Positions 8,240-16,198 are shown, counted from the first letter of the stretch. The stretch is 19,396 nucleotides of DNA from Cytidiella melzeri (GCA_022592445.1 JABYQR010000567.1:1-19396), one strand, 5' to 3'. Program-made: numbers and translations. The notes: generated by a model not told the origin, from the sequence alone.

Positions 8240-8950
8240 TGTCGTATCTGCATGCACTTCCTTATGCATCGTGGGAGGACTATGGGCCCCCACAATTTCT
8301 TCTCGGGGTTGGGCTATTGGTTTCATGACGTGGACGGCGTCTGAAGGAAGCTTCTCTCCGACGTAGTTCGGAACTTCCTCGACTTCTTCTACCATGAATG
8401 AACGTTTCTTTGTCAATAAATTTGATGCGGGTTTGTCGGCTGTTGTGAAATGTTTATCTGGCGGCTGCATTCACTTGATTGCTTGAATGATCTTGATTGT
8501 GAGGGGATCTTTACAATGGACCTTATTGCCATCTTTGAATTGTATGCATTTGGTCTTCCAGTCTATCGAGGGATTGTGTTTCTTCAACCAAGTCATTCCT
8601 AGGATGATGTCGTGTCGACTGAGGTTGGTTATGTAAAATAGTTCATAGTGGACTCTTTGTCCCACCACTAATGACAAGTATACGCCATGAGTAATTTGTC
8701 CTGCCACATTGATGGTACCGTCAACGTTCTGGACTCCAAACGGCTTTGGTAACGGGTTTGCCTCCCACTTGTTACGATTGAGGACTTTTTCATGGATGAA
8801 GCAATGCATCGCACCACTATCAACCAAGACTTGAACTTTGATGATTTTGTGATTGTGTGTGATTTTTCCAGCAAATGATATTGAAAGGTCACTAGCCGTT
8901 ACACGGTTTGCCTTGATCCTGACACACATCAAGGGTGTAGGATATACTAA
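8240..8950 (-). pseudogene. E2 aspartic protease and proximal linker
   Basis: The retropepsin of E2 shows VQVLVDSGAMHCFIHEKVL with the catalytic DSGA, and YITNLSRHDIILGMTWLKKH followed by NPSIDW. The frame opens at a T-run at 8949-8953 shared with the end of gag and has no ATG before 8932, so it was probably expressed by -1 frameshifting. A TGA at 8471-8473 lies between the protease (...TIKIIQAIK) and the linker (MQPPDKHFTTADKP...), both in the same frame; this is a nonsense change, not a frameshift. The linker runs to the GTGGG at 8235 and resumes at 565 in the same frame. Confidence 0.85.
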
Positions 8951-10746
8951 AAACCCTCTCTCTCTTCAAGTTCGTCTAAAAACAGGCCTCTCTCTTCAAC
9001 TGGTAGCCCTGCTACAGCCCTATAGACCATTTCCAAATTCGGCCGAGTTCTGGTATTCCGTCCTGCCATTCTTAAACCCGGAAGAGGGGTGGCCCTACCC
9101 ACTCTAAGTTGAGCCACCTCTCCACTTCCTCCTGCGTCACCCCCAGATCCTCCCGTTTGTGCGCTGCCCAACTTATCCAGTACAAGTTGTTGGCCCAATC
9201 TATCATATCCGGGCCTGCAAAGGCCATGGTTCTCCATTCCCTCATGCATTCCGCCTCCTGATTGGTCATAAAGACCCCGTTCCTGTGCTCGGCCGGACCC
9301 CAGAACTTGCAGGGTCCCCCCTCCATTGTGTCAACAATGTAACTCTTCGAGAGCTCCAACCGTCTCGCCTGAATCGCCCGCCACACTGCCACGCGTGCGA
9401 CGTATAACTCCTGCGGTGTCCTCCTGACCAACCTCCTCCCCTCTTGCTTCCAAAGTGCTGGCGCCTGATTTTTCTCCTTCAACCATCATCGCAGCTTGGA
9501 GTGCAGGCAGCGGGTTTTGCGCTCAAGGTCGCGTGCGTGGGTTTGGCCTATAGTCGGGATGGAAGGAGAGATTGTTAGCTTTGTGACCAGGCTGATGGCA
9601 CCTGAAGCACAGGTTGTCTCTGAAGTGACGCTCACGATCTGCTGCGTTCATAACTGTTGCGGTGGCTTGGTTGTTGTTGGAGTAGGGGGTTCGAGTAGAC
9701 TGACTTCCCCCCTCACTCTTGCCACGGCCATTATGAGCAGCCAGATTGAGCGTCAGGAGTTGTCGGTTTGTTTCTAGCTGGAGCGCTTCTATCATCATTT
9801 CTCCGAGGTTCTCCGGTTGATGGTGTAGATTATGAAGGGCGTTAAGGAGGCTCCACTTGAGTCCGCGCTTGTACCAAGCCATTACCGCTGTCTCGTCTCG
9901 GTTCTCGCCGTATTGTCCCAGCAATACGGAAAAATCATTGTTGTATTCTTGGACTGTTCTCGAGCCTTGATTTGCCCTTTCAAGCTTGGCCAATGCTCGT
10001 TCTCTGAGTCCTTTGTCCTGGAAGAACATCAACACTTCATCGCAGAATTCTCTCCAGTGTGGGAAATCTTCCATCAGGTATTGTTTCTTCTTCAGCATAG
10101 CCCACGGTCCAGCCGTTTCTCCATTCATGTAGCTGAGTACACAAACAATCTTGTGTATGGCTAGAGCAAATCGCTTGGGCTGCATCCTGATGTACATCAA
10201 CATGTTGGTCCACCATTCGTCAAACTTCTCGGCCCTGCCATCAAAGTCTTGGGGATCACGGAGTTTGAGCTTCTCCCACTCGCTTTCAGGTGGTGCTCGG
10301 TTGTTGGTTGAGGCGTCGGAGTATCTGTCAAAGGGGTACTTGGGGTTGAAAGGGTCTGGTTGCTTCCTTTTCTCATGACCTTCCCTATCATAGGGTTGAA
10401 AGAGGGGTCAATGTGGATCTGGAGCTGAAGAGTCGTTGTCATCAGGGGTAGTGAATGGTGTAAATGGCTTTTGTTCTCTTTCGGTTCTTGGTGGTTGGGT
10501 ACCTGCTGTTTGCCCAGTACCTTCGGGTTGTATTGCTTCCTCAGGGGTATTCATTGTTGGCTTTGGTGCTACTGCAAGTTCTTCTAACAATAGTGGTGGA
10601 TTGGTACTAACAGATGGTACTTCTGCTCGTCTCTTGTTGCGTCTTTTGGCTTCTCGCAAATGTCGCTCAACTTGGGCAATGTCCACAACTTCAAAGTCTG
10701 GATGTGGCAGTGTTACCGTTTGGTTTGCTGATCTCGATTGGGACAA
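8947..10746 (-). pseudogene. E2 gag, with in-frame TGA codons and frameshifts
   Basis: The capsid protein of E2. The frame with codons ending at 10746 runs DFEVVDIAQVERHLREAKRR, a Pro/Thr-rich part, then a TGA at 10408-10410, and continues in the same frame (DPFNPKYPFDRY, KLRDPQDFDGRAEKFDEWW, NMLMYIRMQPKRFALAIHK) through the Ty3 capsid region to a zinc knuckle CFRCHQPGHKANNL (9568-9609) whose fourth ligand Cys is Leu. A second TGA lies at 9523. The coding signal then moves to another frame, with a Trp-rich segment (WRTMAFAGPDMIDWANNLYW, 9072-9482), and returns near 9075 to the first frame, ending ERGLFLDELEEREGF at TAG 8947. No ATG opens the 10746 frame (its first codon is TTG); an ATG at 10795 in another frame is a possible true start. 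Confidence 0.8.
8950..8956 (-). promoter_or_regulatory. Candidate -1 slippery heptamer of E2 (GGGTTTT)
   Basis: In the gag frame the minus strand reads G GGT TTT followed at once by TAG (8947-8949). GGGTTTT fits X XXY YYZ exactly, and a one-base slip back enters the protease frame as GGG TTT TTA. E1 has a closely similar run at its gag stop. Confidence 0.5.
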
Positions 10747-10795
10747 ATGTCAGCTGTACAATGCTCCCACTCGTTGTCTTGGTCAAGATAGACAT

Positions 10796-11280
10796 CTTGT
10801 TTCTTCTTGTAGAAAAGGTGTGGCTTTCCGTAACAGGGGAGGGATGTTTCAGCTCCTACTGTCATATGCTTCTGATGTCTGATGTGTCTAGTTGCTGCTT
10901 CCCATCCAGGGTAAGGCTAGCAAGGATGACAAGGGATTGCAGCAAGACCGCAGTTGTTGCCAATTGAGTTGATCTTCTTGGTGCGCGGGGTAGACCCAGA
11001 AGAGGCTATCCTAATGTTAAGACCAACTATTGTCAAGGGACAAGTTGTCAGGTCAGAACCCCTTGGTGTAGCTACACTCAAGGTCTAATGATGGTCTAGG
11101 CCACGCAGTCGCTGTCAAGCACAGTGGCAGACAGATGATGGTTCGATAGAAGGAATATTGATACGAAGTGGATAGACTGAGGTTCTAGCCCCATGTCTAG
11201 CGGCTATTTATACATGTTGACCTAACTACTTTTGGACCAGTCCGAGGTAGTGGTAGCAAATCGTAGAAACAGAAAGGAAG
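10796..11280 (-). other. E2 leader / LTR-like DNA without a gene
   Basis: No coding frame is convincing. On the minus strand TATAAATAG at 11205-11213 is a good TATA box, so at least part of this stretch probably belongs to the R-U5/leader of E2. GTGTAGCTACAC at 11069-11080 is a perfect 12-bp palindrome. GACCAACTATTGT near 11022-11034 also occurs in the E1 LTRs. I found no clear LTR end followed by a TGG primer site. Confidence 0.4.
11205..11213 (-). promoter_or_regulatory. TATA box, probably of the E2 5' LTR
   Basis: TATAAATAG on the minus strand lies about 460-580 bp before the possible gag starts and points towards gag. A second TATA (TATATATAG, minus strand, about 11442-11450) sits further upstream inside the LTR-like segment at 11281-11794. 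Confidence 0.45.
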
Positions 11281-11794
11281 TGTAACAGTTAAAGTTACAC
11301 TCACCAGATAGTTGTTAAACTTGAAGGGGAGATAGTGAGATAGAGAGTAGAGTGTTGGTGAGAGTGAGTACTGGGGAGTACGAAGTAGTCCTTGATCAAC
11401 AGAGTGGATAAGACTGAGGGGATATGCCCTCAGGAGTGCCTCTATATATACATGAAGGAGAGGACCCCAGGTACTACCCTAAGACCCCTAATACCTACAT
11501 GAGTAAGCGAAGTAATCTACCTTACTAAGCATGCCCTATGCCCTAGTGGTGCCACTTCAATAATCAACCAATAGCAATTGTCCCCATGACCTGACCCCAT
11601 GACCCAGCTCCAAGGCTAGACTTGTTCTAGCTTGTTCTAAGACAAGGCTAGACTTTTCCAGAAGGTTCTAAGAACTATGACATCATCTAATGGAATGTTC
11701 TATACTATGACATCATAGTTCCAGCAAGTTCCACAAGGTTCCAGAGAGTTCTATCATGTGATACACAGATAAGGAAAAGAGCGCATCAGAGACA
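11281..11794 (-). repeat. LTR-like segment, possibly a solo LTR
   Basis: Starts TGTAAC and ends GAGACA on the plus strand (TGT...ACA). It is flanked by GGAAG (11276-11280) and GGAGG (11795-11799), a possible decayed 5-bp duplication. It holds a minus-strand TATA (about 11442-11450) followed by an AGGACCCC-type block, the same layout as the segment at 12975-13375 and loosely the E1 LTR, plus repeated GTTCCA/GTTCTA motifs at 11637-11755. It may be a solo LTR nested in the E2 LTR, or the E2 LTR itself. Boundaries are tentative. Confidence 0.45.
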
Positions 11795-11818
11795 GGAGGC
11801 GCATCAGCGCATCAATTG

Positions 11819-11933
11819 ATAGGCACTGAGAATAAGCGCCGGAATAGGCGCCTGATAAGCGCCAGATAAGCGCTGGATAAGCACCTAAATAGACGCCGGA
11901 TAAGCGCTAGATAAGCGCTTGACAAGCGCTTAA
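11819..11933. repeat. Minisatellite of 11-12 bp units, consensus ATAAGCGCYRG
   Basis: About ten imperfect head-to-tail units (for example ATAAGCGCCGG, ATAAGCGCCAG, ATAAGCGCTGG, ATAGACGCCGG, ATAAGCGCTTG). Many units carry a palindromic core AGCGCT or GGCGCC. A related single motif, GCGCTTAATAGACG, occurs in U3 of the E1 LTRs (1201-1214), so this may be an expanded U3 motif of the E2 LTR. It abuts the point where LINE coding sequence ends. Confidence 0.75.
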
Positions 11934-11939
11934 ATATTC

Positions 11940-12963
11940 CCAATAATACCGTTGCCTGGTAAGGCAAGTCTTGTAGAAACATTGAAAATCTGTGACACAT
12001 GTGATTAGCAATTAACTTCTCTGCCAGCTTACCCATACAGCTGAGAAGCACGATAGGCCTGTAGGCCTTGAGTACCAAATAGTCCGCTTTCTTGGGCTTC
12101 GGGATGACAATGGTGACTGATGATTTGAACTGTGGGGGCCAGAAGCTGTTAGTAACGCACGCATTGAAAACAGACAGTAAATACGCTTCGATCTCTTGAT
12201 CGGCGGTGAGAGTCTTGATCATTGACCAAGTGAGGTGGTCTGGACCTGGTGCGGAGCGGGAGGAAGTTGTTGCAAGACACTCCCTCAACTCTTGCCGAGA
12301 GAAGGGTGGAAATGCTCGTTTGTCGCGCTTCTCGAGAACTTCAACGATGGAGAGGTCCACAGGTCGATTCTGCGCTGAATAGAATTGGTCAGAGCAGCCC
12401 CTGACAAAGTCTTCAAACAAGTGGAGCATGGTCCCGTCTGCCCCCTTGATGTGAGACGTGGTTGACACTGGACGTGGTTTGGACCACCGTGAGGTCCCAT
12501 ACGTGTTTCTTTGCGGTCATTTCTTGTCGAAGTGCTTTCTCTTGGCTCTGCGGATTGCTTGAAAGAATGCCCATCGGTCCTCTTGTAAGTGAGTGCGGCA
12601 AAAAACACTCAGCGCTTCTCGACACTCTTTGTTCCACCACGGTTTGGAATGGCTTGTGATGCGTGGGGTGGAGGCGTGCCAGTTGAAGGCGTCCTGAATT
12701 GACTCAAAGAAAAGAGTTAGTGATTGTTCTAAATCACGAGATGAGGAAAGGGAATTGTGAATGCGCGCTTGAGCGGCTTCGAGAATATTGATGATGAACG
12801 TGGTTTCCACCTCAGAGCCAGGAGCAATGCGTGGCAGCGCAATGTACTCTGGCTTGGTGGGAATGTCAATGATGAAGACAGTGTGGTCAGAGCCCATGCA
12901 CATGTTAGCGTCTATTGTGAGAGTTGTGAGGGGATGGTTGATCAACGAAGATGTCAAGAACAC
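11940..12963 (-). pseudogene. LINE ORF2: endonuclease end and N-terminal reverse transcriptase
   Basis: The frame from 12963 opens with FLTSSLINHPLTTLTID and GSDHTVFIIDI, whose S-D-H is the last catalytic motif of APE endonucleases. It then runs through WWNKECREALSVF and RAKRKHFDKK. Near 12520 the signal shifts frame briefly (EMTAKKHVWDLT) and returns (RWSKPRPVSTTSHIKGADG) in the frame that ends at 11812. RT blocks follow: SRSAPGPDHLTWSMIK, SVTIVIPKPKKADY, LKAYRPIVLLSCMGKLAEKL. Past IANHM the similarity fades, and by 11935 the frame translates the minisatellite, giving a meaningless repeat (AYLALIRRLFR). The YxDD motif and RNase H are absent, so it is inactive. Confidence 0.85.
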
Positions 12964-12974
12964 AATTCAAACTC

Positions 12975-13440
12975 TATGAAGAGCGAGGAAGTGACGACGG
13001 GAATGGAGGAATGACAAGCGAACTCGCGTGGACGATGACGACCAGGGAGATGATGATGAGGGAGAGACGACAACGAGGGAGCAGCTAACAATGAGCTAAA
13101 GCCCAGGATATATTAGCATAGTGATGAAACTAGTACAAGGTGAACGTCACCTAAAGACCAGGAGGTAGAATCTGAGGTCTTTAGGGAGCTACAGGGTGGG
13201 TTTATATACATCTCAGACAAGGACCCCTGGTACCGGGTCTGTACTCCTAACACTGCCGTGGGAACGTATGGTGTGCTATGGTGCGATGTTCTACAAGGTT
13301 CCACAATGTTCCAGCACCTTCTATGATCATGTGACCAGTCTGTCACATGCACTTGATCACATGCAGTAGCCATGTACCATCGATAAGATAAGATAAGGAA
13401 ATTGAGAAGATAAGATAAGGGAAAATAAAAGGAAAAGAAA
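12975..13440 (-). repeat. LTR-like insertion splitting the LINE endonuclease
   Basis: The segment separates VIDLAWVDSSVTSMHT (13450 side) from FLTSSLINHPLTTLTID...GSDH (12963 side), which are adjacent in the endonuclease fold. It has the layout of the 11281-11794 segment: a minus-strand TATATAAA (about 13200-13207), an AGGACCCCTGG block, then repeated GTTCTA/GTTCCA motifs and CACATG-rich DNA near the outer end. I take it as a solo LTR. I could not find a clean TG...CA pair with matching 5-bp flanks, so the edges are approximate. Its length is a multiple of three relative to the split ORF. Confidence 0.5.
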
Positions 13441-13446
13441 GGAAAA
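13378..13446. repeat. Purine-rich GATAAG low-complexity tract
   Basis: The plus strand is a run of GATAAG/GGAAAAG units (for example GATAAGATAAGG twice), almost free of pyrimidines other than T. It lies at the junction between the LTR-like insertion and LINE coding DNA. Its minus-strand translation (FSFLFLLFSLILSS) extends the endonuclease ORF artificially. Confidence 0.6.
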
Positions 13447-14217
13447 AGTGTGCATGCTCGTGACAGAAGAGTCCACCCATGCGAGGTCGATGACAGACGG
13501 AGCAAGTCCGCGGCGATGGGGGAAGTGGGTGTGCACATCCAGCGGGTTGAGCAGGGATACGTTGACGTCCGGCATGAAGTTGATGACATCCTGCGCATGT
13601 CGGTTGTTGCAACAACCCGACTCCCATAGCATGTGATGGAGGTTGAAATCCCCTGCAACCACTGTGAATGGCGAGAGGCGCCATGCTGCAATAAGGGCAT
13701 GGGTGGCATCATGAGTGTCTGGGTGGCTGTACACATTGAGGAAGAGACATTCATTATGACCAAATGAAAGAGAGAAACATAACAGATGAGGGTGTGAAAT
13801 GATATCGTGGCGTGTCCGCGGATTGGATCCTGCCCACCTACGGTTGACGTAACATGCGACCTGCGCCCGTCGAGTGTCGCTGACTTCCAGTAGGAGCCAG
13901 TCTCTAGACTGTGCCTGAGTTCCAAAGAACTCGTTGCCGAGGGGGTTGGTGGTAGAAGGAGTGTGTTTGATGACCCCGTAAGCGGGTTCCTGTATGAAAA
14001 TAGTGTCTGCCTGGACGAAGTGCTGTAAAACAGCTGCATTATTATGAGCTGTATGGTTAGCATTAAAGGATATTACCCGAAACGTGCTGAGGACAGGATC
14101 TAGCATCATGTATGACCAGTTCCGGCTAGGCTGGGGGCTTGACGTCCCATGCCGACGCTGAGACACCGAGTCACGCTTCAAACCAAGAACAACCTTAAAG
14201 ACAACACCACCAACCAC
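13447..14217 (-). pseudogene. LINE AP-type endonuclease domain (N-terminal part)
   Basis: This domain nicks target DNA to prime LINE reverse transcription. Counting from the codon at 14217 (GTG; the first ATG pair is at 14104-14109): VISFNANH at 48-55 with the conserved Asn; IFIQEP at 73-78 with the metal-binding Glu; NVYSHPDTH at 161-169; TVVAGDFNLHHMLWES at 185-200 with the Asp/Asn pair; HTHFPHRRGLAPSVIDLAWV at 229-248. The final SDH motif lies past the insertion at about 12885-12895 and in the same frame modulo 3. Residues after about 257 are translated insertion DNA. The residues that matter are all present, so the gene was inactivated by insertion and not by decay of the active site. Confidence 0.88.
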
Positions 14218-14747
14218 GAAGTGGCAATAGAAGTGTAAAGGTGTGGAAGCGCGGAAGTGTTAAAGTAAATGCGAGGTGGCCTAAGAGTCCTAGTTTTACC
14301 TGTGCTAGAAGAGCGACAAGGTTTTTGTGATAAAGTTTTTATATGAAGTGAGCTAGACGGGCAACTACCACGCGTATCGCGGGTAAAAGGGCAAGTCGGC
14401 GCGGTAAAAGCGAAAGAGTTAAGCGCGGCTCCAAGAGAGCGCGCGTAAAAGGTCGCGGCTTGTAGGAAAACGGCGCGCGGAGGGACGCAGAAGGTAAACG
14501 TAGACGCAATATGAATCTCAAACACAAAACGCGGTCGCTGGTGAAGATGAAGTGGTCGCTGTAAAACGCGGGCGCAGTGAAAGTGAACGCAGTAAGCTCG
14601 ACGCAGTGAAGATGAAACGCAACGCAGTAACGCAGTAAAATAACGCAGTTAAAAAGCAGACGCAGTATAACGAAGCTGAAAGGAAGTGGGAGAGAAAGAT
14701 AAACTAATGGCGCGCGGGTCGCCGCGGAAGACTATGTGAGATCGCAG
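14218..14747. other. Intergenic stretch with CGCAGT-rich DNA, no gene
   Basis: No convincing coding frame. The minus strand is rich in CTGCG, CGCG and short pyrimidine tracts. A TATAAAAA sequence on the minus strand near 14335-14343 points towards the LINE and could be a LINE or cryptic promoter. The hexamer cluster is listed separately. Confidence 0.5.
14573..14666. repeat. Cluster of CGCAGT hexamers (7 in 94 bp)
   Basis: CGCAGT starts at 14573, 14588, 14602, 14623, 14631, 14644 and 14661, mostly as ACGCAGTRAA. Further single copies lie at 14743, 14951, 15011, 15291 and 15409, around and inside the ORF at 14748-15275. On the minus strand the motif reads TTYACTGCGT, embedded in pyrimidine-rich DNA. 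Spacing is irregular, so it is not a simple tandem repeat. Confidence 0.7.
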
Positions 14748-15275
14748 TTAAGTGGACTCGACAGACTGCGCGCGGGGGCGGTAGTGTAGAACGACACCTC
14801 CCGAACGGCGATGCGTATTACAGGCAAATGCGTGGCCAACGACGACGTTGGCTGAGCTGGTAAGATTGAACTGTACTAGTTCGCACTCGTGCTCCTCGCC
14901 TTCAAAGTCTGGAGATAGCCAGCAATCTGGGTGCGGCGCGCGCGGGCGATCGCAGTCGAGCGGGACGAAAGGTCCTGAGCGCAGGGGAACTGGATGATCG
15001 CTCTGAGTGTCGCAGTAAGAGCAGCTTTCAAGCGAGTCCGCGACGGAGGCGACGGACGACGCTGGCGAGGGCGATTTAGGAGTTGATCTCGCCGGGGAGA
15101 CCGTAGGCGCTGCTGAGGGTTCTGGCGGCGGCGTGGGCGCAGGGATGATGGGGTAACGGCGTAGAACCTCGCGCGGGCGCGGGCGGTAAGGGCAGCGACC
15201 GTCGGGCAGGTGGGGAACAGTTGGACAGTAACGGCAGACTCGAGGCGGGTTGTCGTTGGTAGATGCCGCGGACAT
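14748..15275 (-). CDS. Hypothetical 175-aa Pro/Ser-rich protein with Cys pairs
   Basis: I do not recognise this protein. It has an ATG start at 15275 and a stop at 14748. Near the N-terminus there is CRYCPTVPHLPDGRC (CX2CX10C). A Pro/Ala/Ser-rich low-complexity stretch follows, then CSYCDTQSDH and two later Cys (LDCDRPRAPHPDCW), an acidic patch (PDFEGEEHECELV) and a basic end. The paired Cys could bind zinc, but no family signature is clear. A TATA box lies 152-161 bp upstream on the same strand and the 5' leader between them is pyrimidine-rich, which supports transcription. CGCAGT motifs flank and enter the gene. It may belong to an LTR element whose edge is at about 16012, or be a host gene. 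Confidence 0.5.
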   Translation of the reverse strand: MSAASTNDNPPRVCRYCPTVPHLPDGRCPYRPRPREVLRRYPIIPAPTPPPEPSAAPTVSPARSTPKSPSPASSVASVADSLESCSYCDTQSDHPVPLRSGPFVPLDCDRPRAPHPDCWLSPDFEGEEHECELVQFNLTSSANVVVGHAFACNTHRRSGGVVLHYRPRAQSVEST

Positions 15276-15426
15276 AAACGTGGGAGAGGTCGCAGTGAAA
15301 CAACGCAGAAGAAGCTACAGCTATGGGCGCGAAGAGACTCCCTCGACGCGAACGCAAAGCGTAAAGTGAACTCTGTGGAAACTGGGGTGGGGATTGATTG
15401 ATTTTCTACGCAGTACAAACAACACC

Positions 15427-15436
15427 TTTTTATATA
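15427..15436 (-). promoter_or_regulatory. TATA box upstream of the 175-aa ORF
   Basis: The minus strand reads TATATAAAAA. It would start transcription at about 15400, giving a leader of about 125 nt before ATG 15275. It could equally be the promoter of an LTR beginning at about 16012 on the minus strand. Confidence 0.55.
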
Positions 15437-15439
15437 CTC

Positions 15440-16198
15440 TGAAGACCCTCTCCTAAACCTTTCCTTCTATGTCCTAAACCCAAACGCGAGAGCGAGGAAA
15501 CGGGGTGGCAGAATACTTCCGTCTGCGGAGGCAAAATGCCCACGAGTCGACGCTCGGCGGGACACAGCGTTGGTCGACGCGGAGTAGCGGCGCGCGCCCT
15601 TGCGCTGAAGAGGCGCCAACCGTCGCGAGCAGGTGATGAGGCGCCGTCCAGGATTTGCACAGCGTGGCGTGATAGGAGTCTTCCTGAAACGGGGTTCGCG
15701 CGTCAAGTTTCTTCTACCGTTGGTCCGAACCGCGTCCGAAACTCTTGGTGGCTGGCCGGCCCATGCTCCGATGCAAAAGGGGCGTGTCTGTGAGTCAGAG
15801 TTCGGTGCGATTCCTCGGCCTCGGATGTTTCCGGCGCGTTGCTGCTCCTTGTCAAGTCCTCGGATCCTCGGTGAACTCCTCGTGACCTCAGCGAACTCCT
15901 CATGCTCGTGACGCTGGGAAAGTGGAGAGACTTGCCGCGCAGGATGACGCGGGCCGCGCAAATGGCGGGCTGCTGCCGTTTCTCCGCGCCTAGCCGATTT
16001 CCGGGCGTATCATTCTCCCCCCAACTAAAATCCGAACCGTCCCCGGTTCTCGCGTGGCAAGTCGAACCGTGGGAACTCTGACCACGAGGCTCCTCGCGCT
16101 ATTGTGTCGTTGGACTTCAACTTTTTCGCCCTCTCTTCCTCTGCTTCTCTGCCTCTGCTTCCGCCCTTCTCACCAACTTTGCTTCCGCTCCCCTCAAC
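15440..16198. other. GC-rich non-coding stretch, possible LTR and gene promoter
   Basis: Long frames exist on both strands, but they are Arg/Pro/Ser-rich composition artefacts with no motif. Imperfect repeats of GAACTCCTC (about 15866-15905) are present. If 16012 is an LTR edge on the minus strand (TGATACGCCC...), this would be its U3, with the TATA at 15427. The last 90 bases (16110-16198) are strongly CT-rich and directly precede the ATG of the plus-strand gene, as is common in fungal promoters. Confidence 0.45.
16015..16028 (-). promoter_or_regulatory. Polypurine-tract-like motif, copy A
   Basis: The minus strand reads TTAGTTGGGGGGAG followed by AATGATAC, which looks like a polypurine tract running into an LTR start (TGATAC). 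The same 14 bases occur at 18053-18066, also followed by GATAC. Confidence 0.55.

Larger units (their letters stand above)
313..11940 (-). mobile_element. E2: older Ty3/gypsy element, interrupted by E1 and truncated
   Basis: Visible parts on the minus strand: LTR/leader-like DNA (about 10800-11940), gag (8947-10746), protease and linker (8240-8950, continued at 313-565). Between the two linker halves sits E1 (571-8234). RT, RNase H and integrase are not recognisable in the 312 bases remaining on the left. Gag, protease and linker contain in-frame stops. The right end abuts LINE sequence near 11940, so E2 probably inserted into the LINE. Its own LTR boundaries and target duplication cannot be fixed because the left LTR is outside the window or lost. 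Confidence 0.75.
11940..14217 (-). mobile_element. LINE (non-LTR retrotransposon), interrupted and 3'-truncated
   Basis: Order on the minus strand: AP-type endonuclease (from 14217), an LTR-like insertion (about 12975-13440), the end of the endonuclease with its SDH motif (12963), a connecting region, then the first RT blocks, ending near 11940 before the YxDD active site. The domain order and APE motifs fit fungal LINEs such as the Tad1 type. No ORF1 is recognised upstream of 14217. The downstream half should lie to the left of E2 if E2 inserted here, outside the window. Confidence 0.85.

Noticed and set aside
9072..9482. An independent 136-codon gene between E2 gag and protease
   Set aside because: It opens with TTG right after a stop and continues gag-like sequence from the neighbouring frame, so it is better read as part of a frameshifted gag.
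10614..10967. Long plus-strand ORFs opposite E2 gag
   Set aside because: Hydrophobic, Ser/Leu/Val-rich shadow translations of the gag leader without start context or motif.
13113..14063. 316-codon ORF on the minus strand
   Set aside because: It is the shadow of the LINE endonuclease frame and contains none of the APE motifs.
15467..15961. 164-codon ORF on the minus strand
   Set aside because: Arg/Pro/Ser-rich composition artefact of GC-rich DNA with no motif; overlapping frames are equally open on both strands.
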